Source of the DNA: Sipunculus nudus
Lineage: Eukaryota > Annelida > Sipuncula > Golfingiida > Sipunculidae
NCBI GenBank assembly: GCA_026874595.1
Contig: CM049308.1
Span: 14,157,501-14,221,500, forward strand
Direction: 5' to 3'
DNA: 64,000 nucleotides
The position numbers and the translations under genes were made by a program. Of the stretch, positions 1-11,309 are shown in pieces. Numbering within the stretch: the stretch's first letter is position 1; every line of letters starts with the position of its first letter. The notes below the pieces were generated by a model. It worked only from the letters and a program-made list of their open reading frames with translations, was not told the origin of the DNA and searched no databases.

Positions 1-1644
1 AGCTTAGCGCGGCTGAATAAAGGGGGGGTTCCCAGTCTGCCGAGTATATTGATTTGACCCCGGCAGCACACGCATGCATCCCTCCTGATAGATGTCCCTT
101 TGAGCAGCACTGTAGGGCTGGATATGCAGCACCTGAATTTTCTACGTGATGTTGGTTCAAACTCATAGACAGGTTTGATGGACTGGGATTCATGTTGACA
201 AGAAAAATGGTAGCAACCACAAGCAGGCAAAACTGGGTCTGCACCGAGCTCAGGAATTATGGCAATTAGTGACAATGGAGAAATGTAAAATTGAACACAA
301 TGGATTGTGTTTCTATGGAAGTAGTGTACACAAACTGTTTATGGAGGATTATCAAATGCTCCAGCCATTGCTGTTATTAAGCTCTTGAATGTTGGAGAAG
401 GAAAGTGTGAAAACCTCTTTGCATGATGGATAATTAATCGGTAACGATGTCGACATCGCTGGGAACTGGTGGTATGGTTGGTCACAACCTCATGTGGCCA
501 TATGCTAGCAATTAGGATGGCTCCATAGAGTCAGGTTCTTGATCAGGGTGCAGAATTTTGTAGCTGTGGTAAAATATTTTTATATCCTACAAGTGTCAGC
601 ATATAAATGATAGAAAAGATTAATTTTTCACTGAACATGTAGGGTTTCAGATATTTCACTCACCACAGACCCATGACTAGTCTTTATTGCAGAGTAAGGA
701 AGTAGCATGGCCAGCAGCTATTATTTGTCCCCCACATTTTCTTTAAAATCTAGTTTTTATAGTGACGAAAAAAATACCCTTATATTTTTCAGGCAATGCA
801 GAAATATTATTTTTTTCACTAACAATCAGGGGTCACAAATTACTTCCTAACCACTAGTGTATGACTATTATGTACTATATAGGCAGGAAGTAACATGCCC
901 AGTACATATTTTTGTATGCACATTTCATAACATGTCATCTGTTCTAGTGAAATTACACAGAATCAGTGTTGCTTGAGTTTTAAAGCCTGTTAGCCTGGTC
1001 CAGTACTATGTCCTGGGGACAAGGATTTTTCCAGCTTAATGTCATTACTGGGCTTCCAGGGCTTGAGTTCTTCATCTTGGCTTCTGCAACATGTATTTGG
1101 TAACCTGACAATACATGCAACCCCAGGCCAATCAATTAGAGTATGCGGACCTGTGCCATTAAGGAACCTCTCAGGTCATGTAGGGCCTTCTGTCTGTATG
1201 TTTGGTATAATGTGCTACATGGAATGTCCGTTAGGGAGGACCCGTTACAAATTGTCTCGCTGGCTCTGGATCATTCAGGATGGAGTTGTCAGGAGACCCC
1301 CTTCGATATTAATTAAAGCTCTCTGTGTGGTCATTTAAAATGGCCGAACAATAAGCATTGATGAAGCTTTCATAGAGGACAGTCCAGGAAAGACAGAGGA
1401 TGAAAGAATATCATGTGCATTTCTGCTAACCATCCCCCCTGTGTATTTGACAGAATCCTTCCATCTGCTCATACTGCCTGTCACAAAGCTATTAGAGTCC
1501 ATCCATCTATTCATAATGCTTGTCATGTAGCTAGTAGAGTCCTTCCATCTACTCATACTGCCTGAAAACCCTTGTAAAGCATAAAGAGTAAAAAAGTCAA
1601 ATAAATAATTTTGTTCACTTCAGGCTTTAGAGCAATGCAAGTTT

Positions 1645-1707
<63 letters not shown>

Positions 1708-2263
1708 GAAGATTAGAGAAGAGCCTTTATTATTCAGTTTTGTGAAACAAATTCAAAATAGAGTGGATGAATTGCCCAAAGGATAAATTCTTAGTGTCAG
1801 TATTAACCTTTTTATTTAATATTTGATTTATTCAGACAGCTCATGCAAAAAAAATTACTGGGTATAACTGTACCTTTTCATCCCAGAGATTGAGATTTAC
1901 CATTGCAAAACAGTCTGGGCAGGTGAAAACCTTTGGTTGCCTTCTTGGCAGGGCAGGCAGAGGGTCCAGCTATTCTTTTGATATTAAAAAACAGTTTATC
2001 CATGACAGGTGTAGCTTTTGTCAACCTGACATGAAACAGCTTACTCTTTTCTCATTTAAAAAAATTACTATTTTACTCAAATTCTTTTGGGATCCTTTTC
2101 AGTTATTGTCAGGGTACCCAATACATTCACTGGAAAGTATTTTTATTTTCATTTAGAACTCTGTTAAAATCAGTCTCTCTAAATATCTATCAGCACTTCT
2201 ATAAATGGAATGGGCTACAAATATTCCTCAGTAAGGAACAAGTTTTAACAAATTAAATTTTTA
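1..2263. other. gene-free stretch, upstream flank
   Basis: No open frame in this stretch looks like protein: the longest (about 99 codons near 1039) has no recognisable motif, no coding-like composition and no plausible splice partners. Apart from a long TA dinucleotide tract near 1649 the stretch is AT-rich unique-looking sequence. It lies upstream of the Syt-type gene and could contain untranslated exons or regulatory DNA, which cannot be told from sequence alone. Confidence 0.6.
1649..1705. repeat. (TA)n microsatellite
   Basis: Uninterrupted alternating TA over about 57 bases. Simple dinucleotide repeat, self-complementary and likely length-polymorphic. Confidence 0.95.
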
Positions 2264-3692
2264 TGCCCCCGCCACAAAGTGGCCGGGGCATATAGTTTTA
2301 CCCATGTCCGTCCTTCCGTCATTCCGTCATTCCGAAATCAAACAGTTGTACAGATTTTTTTTCGCAATGCCTGCAGATATTGGCCTGATTTTTGGTGTGT
2401 GGGCAGATAATGACCAGTTACAGATCGAGTTCGCGTTTCGTCCCAGTTGACCTACTTTTGACCTTTTTACGGCTCCTAAACTTAGAAAATTTCATGAAAA
2501 ATAGAAATTTTCATGACAAATACACATGTACGGACTTTTTTTCGCAATGCCTGCAGATATTGGCCTGATTTTTGGTGTGTGGGTAGATAATGACATGTAC
2601 AGCCGTTTTTAGCCCTCAGCTCATAGGCTGATGGTCAATTGTCGTCACCCAAGCTGTTCGTCTGTCCGTCCGTCCATCTGTCTGTCTGGTGTCTGTATGT
2701 CCGTCCGTTCCGCGTCTGTTAACTTTTACCTTGTGAGCGGGATATCTCTAAAAGGATTCACCGTTGGAATTTTATTTCATCAGTGAAGATGTATATTGAT
2801 AAAATCTCGGTCAAGTTCGAAGATGGGTGACCTTGACCCATTTTTCTACATTTTAGAGCTGATTATAGAAAAACACTCAGAAGTTTATATCTCAGGAACA
2901 ATTGTGTGGATTTTCACAAAACTTACTATGATCATTGGGACTGATGGTCTGTATGTGCTGCACAATTTTGGTGGCGCCACCTGCAATTTCTGATTTTTTA
3001 ATGAAATTTTATCGGATTTTTTTCAGTTTTGGCCTTTTGTGCAGGATATCTCCAAAGGTATTCAACACAGGAACTTCATTTCTTCAGTGCTATTGCATTA
3101 TATTTACAAAATCTTGGTCAAGTTCAAAAATGGGTGATCTTGACCAACTTTTCAAGGTCACAGAGCTTAGTATAGAAAAAAACTTAGGAGCTTATTTCTC
3201 AGGAAGCATTTGGTGGATTGTTATGAAACATGGTATATACCTCTCCAATTTAAATTTATAAATGATTATCAACTTTTGCTAATATTCTAGTTTCGCAATG
3301 CAATGCTTACAGATACTGGCCTAATGTTTGGTCTGTGGGCGCATAATGACCACTTACAGATCGAGTTCGCGTTTCGTCCCAGTTAACCTATTTTTCACCA
3401 TATGACAGATCCTGCACATAGAAAATTTCATGAAAGACAGAAATTTTCATGAAAAATGCACATATATGGACTTTTTTTCACAATTAATGCCTGCAGATAC
3501 TGGCCTGATTTTTGGTGTGTTGCTTGATAATGACCCTTTACAGATCGAGTTTGCATTTTGCCCTTGTTGACCTACTTTTCACCATACAACAACTCCTGAA
3601 CTTAAAAAATTTTACAAAATTTAACAAATGTTTCTATTTTGCCCCAGGCGGGGGCACTCGTGTCGTTCCGACACATCTAGTTTGTTAATAAA
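2264..3692. mobile_element. composite hairpin-ended repeat, Helitron-like 3' end
   Basis: The left end carries a stem-loop (TGCCCC...GGGGCA, about 2268-2294). The right end carries two stem-loops in a row: TGCCCC/GGGGCA (near 3642-3656) and GTGTCG-TTC-CGACAC (near 3661-3675), followed at once by ATCTAG. A short hairpin a few bases before CTRR is the known 3' signature of Helitrons. Inside, a module starting with CGCAATGCCTGCAGATA and running to CCCAGTTGACCTA-type sequence recurs four times (near 2363, 2541, 3293 and 3485), with about 180-bp spacing within each pair. The middle (about 2600-3270) is interrupted by a different repeat beginning TTTTTAGCCCTCAGCTCAT. No Rep/helicase coding is seen, so the element would be non-autonomous. 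The 5' TC end is not obvious. Confidence 0.55.
2600..3270. repeat. second repeat nested in the composite repeat
   Basis: The sequence breaks the periodic modules of the surrounding element and starts with a stretch related to the ends of the repeats near 53375 and 54420 (TTAGC..CAGCT). It has the CCGTCCGTCC-rich segment seen next to those ends. Internally two halves are related (ATCTCGGTCAAGTTCGAAGATGG near 2800 and a diverged copy near 3108). No protein-like frame. Confidence 0.4.
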
Positions 3693-4395
3693 TTTGGGTG
3701 TCTGACAGGGACATATGGACAGGTGAAATTTATGAATAAGCTGCCTGAACTGGAAGAAAAGAAATACATGTATAGTCATCAGGGACACTGGAAATTTTAT
3801 AAATTTTCTTTTCATCCAGATTGGTTTATTCTTCTTCAGTTTTTGTTCCTTCAGGAATAAAAGGCTTTACAACATTTGATTCACAGACTTTATAAATATC
3901 TAGGCTATATGTAATTCCATTGTATGGTGTGCTTTCTTTGTGAGAGGATGTACAAAACAAATCTCATAGGCAGACACGCTCAGATGGTGTTTTCAAGCTA
4001 TCAGCCAGGAGATTAATTAAATGCCCCAGGATCCTGTTGTGGAGGACAATCTTATATATTGTATTTTTAGAATTCTACCCTGACAACTGTAATTGCCTCA
4101 GGTGAATATACTTGGAAAAACAAGGTATTAGACAACAGACAATGCTGGCTGCCGCAGACTCCGTCCTCGGAGCATTCAGTTTGGATTATGCATGAAACTA
4201 GATCAGAATTTGTCATATAGACTTTTCCATTTGAACAGCCGGTATATATTAAAAATACGAGTCATATTGGTATATGGCAGAACTGACAGTTATCACCGAC
4301 ATGGTGGAGTGTACTTAAAAGTGGCTTCTATTTAATAGTCACTGGTTGAGAAATTAACTGATACAGGAGCACTGTAATTTGGATATTGTACAACA
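3693..4395. other. gene-free stretch directly upstream of the Syt start exon
   Basis: No coding-like frame. It would contain the 5' untranslated region and promoter of the short Syt transcript if the start at 4396 is used. No clear TATA box was found at a convincing position. Confidence 0.4.
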
Positions 4396-4425
4396 ATGGT
4401 GGAACACATATCAGATATAGCTGAT
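4396..4425 (+). CDS. SYT14/16-like: Syt exon 1 (10 codons)
   Basis: Encodes [10 protein letters not shown] and ends at a strong donor (GAT|GTAAGT), phase 0, matching the phase-0 start of the next exon. An in-frame stop at 4375-4377 with no AG between it and the ATG means this cannot be an internal exon read from further upstream in this frame. This is the least certain exon because it is so short. Confidence 0.65.
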
Positions 4426-7400
4426 GTAAGTATATTGTTGTCTTGTTACAGGATTGGTTTTAAATTGCTTAGCTGACTCATATGCTGAGCTGTAGCTTTG
4501 GCTTTTGCAGGGAGTTGGTATATATAGTTGGATCAGTTAAGATTGATATGAATTTGTTAAGACAGTAATTTCTCTTCCATTAAAACTAATTAATTGCATT
4601 CCCTTATTGTTAATATTTTTAATTCTTCATGAAATATATATAAACTAGAACTGTTTGGTCAGAAGTACACTGCTTCTGTTGTGAGGGATTAATTTCAACC
4701 CCTCTTAATTGTGTCTCTCTCATCCTTGTGTAACAAGTAAACACACAAAGTCCCCTTGTAACACTTTTACCTAGACTGTAAATCATGTGGTATTCCTAAT
4801 TGCTCTTTGAGATAGCATTGAACTGGGTAGCAATGCACATGAAGTTTACTTGAGCTGCCAGAAATATTCCTTTTGTTTGTTTATCTTTCACAATGTAATA
4901 AGATCTTTTTAGTATTTGCTCTACCAAACATAGTTTTCATATTCAAGTAAAATTTCCATAAACGTCTAAAAATAAGGTGTATTTTTGATAATCATGAAAC
5001 TGCAAGACATATTTTCTTAAAATACTGTTTCTTTTGGTGTTTCCTCAGTCTGACACAAAAAAAAGGTTTGTGTTTCAGGATGCCAATTAAATTGATGCCT
5101 AACAAGTTTATCAAGACATCTTTCTTAAATTACCTCTTCAAATGACTCAAAAGCCAAACAAGAAAGTGTATATTTTCAGATATTACTCATCCATTAACTT
5201 TTTGTTAAAATTGTACCTGCATATTGTCTATAATTTAACATGTTGTACTTTGCTCCTTTCAGTTTGATGTCAGTGACCTCCAGGAGAGGGAGCTGATCTC
5301 CAAGTGTGGTAGTCTACAGGTTTCATTCTCCTACAACCCAAATAAGAGTCAGATGGTCGTCACAGTGCTGAACGCACAAGATATACCCAGCAAAGACAGA
5401 GGGGGTGCCAACAACATTCAAGTTCGACTTCTTCTCTTGCCAACCAAAAAAGTACGCCACAAGACCAAGATCAAGCCCAGCACAGACCCAATATTTAATG
5501 AGCACTTCACCTTCAGTAAGGTCGCCATGGGTAAGATGATTTACTTATGATTTAAAGGGGCCAAATCACCTATCTGACCTTAATAAAATAAAGGTAATCC
5601 CTTGGAGCTTTTATAAAAATAAGCCAGAAAATGTGGATATCCCCCAACAGAGGCTGCTTGTTTTGTTTCTATCAACGTGTTTATAATATGTGGAGCCCTC
5701 CAAAATAATCAAAACAAATTCAACAAGGGCATCTGGCAGCAAGTCAGATAAATGGCATTTTGCAACAAGTGACCTTTCTACCTCTGCATATATGCAACCT
5801 ACCATCTTAGGTTACATTTCCTCGTTTTTCCCTGGCAATTTACTTTTAAGCCTGATTATATTTTTCAAATTAGCCAGAGTGTATTTTTTTCAGCCAAGTA
5901 GTGATATTTTTAGCAATATCATAAATCTTCAGTCTAGTTAAATACTCATGCAGTCAGAGATCAAGAAAAAAGCAAACAGTCCTTTTTATTTTAAATATCA
6001 CTGAAATCATCTTGACCATAAAATCTGGTGTTGTCAGTCATTAAAAAAATACCTGAGAAATGTGAGCAATATAGCAAAAAAAGTAAAAAATATACCCCAC
6101 AGAAATTTAATCAAATTTATCAAATGAAGCTAATATTTACCCCTCAGGAATGTAAACAAATGGCAGTAAAATACTAGCAAATATAAACAAATATATCAAT
6201 TATACGTATATACTGATGAACATCATATTAGAATTTAGGAATAAGGTTCATACACCTATCACTGAACAAATGATTTGGGGCCCTTAAGCAGTATATGTGG
6301 TAGGGGTACTACATGGTATTACTGTTATCCACTCTTTAAATAACACACAGGGGCACAATGCAATTTCAGTGTTTTCATTTCGTGGGATATTGATTGACAT
6401 TCATTTGCATAAGGCGACCTGTCGGGGCTTCAGTGCCATTGGTGGAAAGACATCCCCCACCCTCCCCCGCCCAGCAGCCTTAGAAAGAGAGCCAATCAGA
6501 GATTTCCAGTATACTACACACATGCGTTTTGTTTCATTCACACAATTTCATTTCGGCAAGCAGTCTGTGTGCAACAGTTTCAGGGATCACAAATAAGATG
6601 TTTTTAGCACACATGCCGCAATTGGAAATCCAAACTGCCGAAAGCAGTTTATTTCTTTTCAAATTTTAATAATCACGACCTCACAGTCAAATGTTTGCAG
6701 CCATCATAACTAAGATATTTAAATAAGTCAGATACGTAAGCTGTGCCATTAAGGATCTCTTTTCTCAGGTTAAATAATGAATTATATAAGGTTCAGAACA
6801 AATTGAACATTAGCCTATTGCGTTCTTATTTTTTGGCTTTAAATTAATATCTTCTAGCCACATAGATTCATAGATTTCTTATAGTTTTCTGCCAACAATT
6901 TTAGCAGGACAAAATAATCCCTGAGCAACAACATGCGACAATCACTGTGTCTAGAATATCCTCTACCTTAGCTGACCAGTTGTTATATCTTAACTCCTGG
7001 TCCCAGTTGATAACTTGTTTTACAAGCATTTCTTCATCTATAAATATAAGCTGATAATATAGTTCAGTTTCAAATCCTGTCTTCTTCCGTAATCATGGAA
7101 AGATACTCAAACCTCCTCTCAAAGATTTATCTCCAAACTGTAAATGTGAATCATCATTTCTGCATGCTGTTGCATGCACCCTTCAGGAATAATTGATATA
7201 TATGCATGTGATGCAGCCATTCTGTTGATTAATGTGGCAAATAGCCAATTAGATGTTATTCAACTTATTTCATATTAATGACTTTTTACCCAAGATGTCT
7301 TTTTTGAGGTTAAGAGGCTATTATTTAATGCCTAACATTACTTTCCATTGGATCAATTGTAAACTTAAAAACTCAGGGATATATATTATAATACTGATAC

Positions 7401-10400
7401 AATAATTAACTTTATATCACAATATATATTGCTGCACCATTGTATTGTTTCAACCCTAGTCAATGCAGATACAATGGTGTGGTCTATAAGTCATAAGATT
7501 TTAGTCAGTCTAATTCTTTATAAGGATCTGCAGATTCTTTACGATCCACACATGTGGGCCAACTGATATTCATCCTGTTATTATAAACAGTTAGGTAATA
7601 TTTATTTATTTTTAACTTGAACTGGCCTTTCTCTTTAGATGATGTGAAGACCATGGGAATCAGGTTCCGGGTGTACGGCTGTGAGCGAATGCGTCGAGAA
7701 CGTATGATTGGAGAGAGTGTCCTCGGGTTCGCTTCCCTGGCTCTGGATCAAGACACCACGCACTGGCTGACCCTGGAACCCAGGAGCAATCTAAGTGTAA
7801 GTATTCTCTTGTGTTGTCTTAAGCTCAGGAACACTAAGTGTACTCTAAGTGAACACTAAGCTCAGGAGCATTCTAAGAGTAAGAATTCACTTATTTTATC
7901 TTAAGTTCAGGAGCGTTCTATGAAAAGTCTGAGAAATTCAATTCTACTCACGTACCAGTGGCTTCTGTAAGTTTGTACCTTCTTACCTAGTAGCGGCGTC
8001 AGTCCAATGTCCTCCAGGTCGTCCTCCGTCAAACTTGTGCTACGTCTTCCGACTTCGGGATGCCATTTGCTTCTGTGTCCCGTCCCTTCTCTCCTCCCTT
8101 CATGAGAGCTACTTCCGTTTGTTTTTCCTTTTCCCGCTAGATGGGTATTTTACTTTATAAAGAGTTCCGACAGTTATCATTCTAAATGTAAGAATTCCCT
8201 TATTTTGTCATAAGTTCAGGAGCGTTCTAAACGTAAGAATTCCCTTATTTTGTCATAAGTTCAGGAGCGTTCTAAGTGTAAGAATTCCCTTATTTTGTCA
8301 TAAGTTCAGGAGCGTTCTAAATGTAAGAATTCCCTTATTTTGTCATAAGTTCAGGAGCAATATAAGTGTAAGAATTCCCTTATTTTGTCATAAGTTCAGG
8401 AGCAATCTGAGTGTAAGAATTCCCTTATTTTGTCATAAGTTCAAGAGCAATCTGAGTGTAAGAATTCCCTTATTTTGTCATAAGTTCAGGAGCAATCTAA
8501 GTGTAAGAATTCCCTTATTTTGTCATAAGTTCAGGAGCGTTCTAAGTGTAAGAATTCCCTTATTATGTCATAAGTTCAGGAGCATTCTAAATGTAAGAAT
8601 TCCCTTAATTTGTCATAAGTTCAGGAGCGTTCTAAGTGTAAGAATTCCCTTATTTTGTCATAAGTTCAGGAGCGTTCTAAATGTAAGAATTCCCTTATTT
8701 TGTCATAAGTTCAGGAGCAATATAAGTGTAAGAATTCCCTTATTTTGTCATAAGTTCAGGAGCAATATAAGTGTAAGAATTCCCTTATTTTGTCATAAGT
8801 TCAGGAGCAATCTGAGTGTAAGAATTCCCTTATTTTGTCATAAGTTCAGGAGCAATCTGAGTGTAAGAATTCCCTTATTTTGTCATAAGTTCAGAAGCAA
8901 TCTAAGTGTAAGAATTCCCTTATTTTGTCATTAGTTCAGGAGCAATCTAAGGGTAAGAATTCCCTTATTTTGACATAAGTTCAGGAGCAAATGCTGTATT
9001 GGATTATATCTAAAATACTGACCAAGCAAATTCAGTCTGACCTGTACATCATACTGAAAGGTCAAGGCCAGGTTGTTGACACATGTTTGCTGCGGATGGT
9101 TCAGTTTAAATGTTTTTCAGTACTTCATGTCCCATCTTTCTTAAATATTTGACAGGATTAGAATATTTTTTTGTGTATAATATTACTTCATGTGGATACT
9201 TAATCATATGTGATTGATTATGCAAAAATCCAACCACTTGAGATTATGAGAGAAAATGACTAACTTTTGATATAATCAATTAATTGGCACACCACTGACA
9301 CCTATATATATATATATATATAATTCTAAGCCAACTGCATACATAGCATCAGACTGTGACAGTAATGTAGGATTTGAGTCAGGACATGGACTTGAGTCCA
9401 GAATCGGGTCCACTTTTTAAGGAATCGGACTTGGACTTGAAGGTTCTGGACTGGGACTACTCAGACTCGGAGGTTAGAACTCGAAACATCCATCTTAAGT
9501 CTAGTAAAAAGAAAACTCTGTGACATACTCTATAAAGATTGTGCACATGGATGAACTACTTACAGAATATTAACATAAAAATAAGACCATTATATACCAA
9601 GTTTTAGCTGTGCATCAGCGGCTAAATGTAATTAAACATTCAAGTAAAGGGCACTTGTAAACTAACATATAATTTGCATGATTATCTCAAATATTTTTTT
9701 TTAAATTTCTTTTAATAAAAAGATTGGTATTAATAAAAAGATTGGTATTGGACACTTGGCTTAGACTCGAGTTCCAAATGATTCAGACTCAAAGAAGGCA
9801 GACTTGGACTTTCACTTGGACTTGGATGGTGTGGACTGGTGGACAACACCACTGAACTGTGATGAACTGTCCTCTTTGTAAAGTCTGGCCAGATTTCAGG
9901 TGTCACTAGTGGTGGAGCAGTGCATGTAAGCACAAGAACATTAAACAAAATATGAACATTAACAGATTAAATTAAATGGTATTTTAGCACTATGATGGAA
10001 AATCACAAGTAAGTATAATGATTGTACTGTATCCCTTGTGTCAGGATACATCTGTGGTTTTATAAAGTTATCTTCATTAAAATCCATGTCCCTTATCCCA
10101 AGCAGTTGATGGGCAAAATTTAGAACAAATTACTCATTTATTTACAGAGCTTTTAATTTTTGCTCTATATTTAATTTGATTATTGGTATAAAATCCTTAC
10201 CTGGTATAGGGATCATTTTTTTATTTTCATTATTATTGTTGTAGTATGTATGTACAGTTGTCAGTTGTAATTATTTAAGGGATACAGCCCCGTTTTTACA
10301 AATGTCATGGTTTAGAATGTTGACATTGTTTTTTATTTTTTTTATTTAATTCCTTATTCATCAAGTTTATGGTTTATATTAATTGTCAGGCCAATTAAGA

Positions 10401-11039
10401 TATTAAGATATTATATTAATATTCCTGCATTCATCCCGTGGTCAGATAATCAGTTTATAACAACAGCATGTCACATCCATATTTCTACAGCTTGGCGTAA
10501 GGCTTTTAGGACTGTTAGGAGTAAGTGGTTTTACGTGATGGTGATGGCACTTTCTTTGAATATTCTCATTGTATCCTTGAGCCTGTTATCTTTGAATAGT
10601 TTCATAAATACATCTGAACACAGTCACAAGGATTTGTACATTATATTTTTCCAGTGAACTTCTGTTGTACAGGCATTGTATATATCAATAGGAAATAGGT
10701 TCTACAGGCAATTAATAGTTTTTTTATTAAACAAAAGAAAAAAAAAGAACTTTGCCACATCATTTGTATGTCCATATATGGTGAAGTGGAATGGTATGGC
10801 AACCAAATCTAACAAAAAAGCCAACACCTGATGTATAATTACCACACAAAACATGACCATGACCAAAGGTAAAAAGAAAGCTTACTTTTATAGACTTATT
10901 CAGTCTCATCTGACTGTATACTTTGCTTTCCTGGTCTTTTGGACCTAGCTGGTAAATTTTTAGCTTTTCTCAGCTCCCTGGGGAGCATGCAACCCTAGCA
11001 TCCATAATGATCTGCCAATCAGTCATTTCTCACCCTGTG

Positions 11040-11090
<51 letters not shown>

Positions 11091-11268
11091 TATGAACAGC
11101 CATACTGGTTCACTGTATATAGAAATGGAATATGAATACACAGAAAAATCGGTTCACTGCTGATGGGAATCAAACCCATGATCTTACAATCATGGTGACC
11201 GGCAATCTTAAGGTCATGGGTTTGATTCCCATGGGCAGTGAACCGACTTTTCTGTATATTCATGTTCC

Positions 11269-11309
<41 letters not shown>

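Larger units (their letters stand above)
7782..8990. repeat. 45-bp minisatellite built from the exon 3 / intron 3 splice-donor junction
   Basis: The unit begins AGGAGCAATCTAAGT, continues GTAAGAATTCCCTTA and ends CATAAGTTC. The first unit (7782-7826) is the exon 3 end plus the real donor. A shortened 37-bp unit (7827) and two more (7864, 7909) follow, then 17 units from 8218 to 8982 spaced exactly 45 bp with no indels, and a partial unit. Nearly every unit retains a GTAAG donor-like motif, and each ends in TTCAG before the next GAGC. Because 45 is divisible by three and the codons match the exon frame, most units are open when read in that frame; stops appear only in the last two (TAG near 8930, TGA near 8971). 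Confidence 0.93.

Noticed and set aside
1039-1338. 99-codon frame as an upstream gene or Syt exon
   Set aside because: No motif, poor composition, no compatible splice sites to 5263.
8218-8990. CRISPR-like array
   Set aside because: Units are contiguous tandem copies without unique spacers, and the context is an animal intron.
11161-11240. tRNA gene pair in the palindrome
   Set aside because: Only the B-box-like part is present; no cloverleaf can be drawn.
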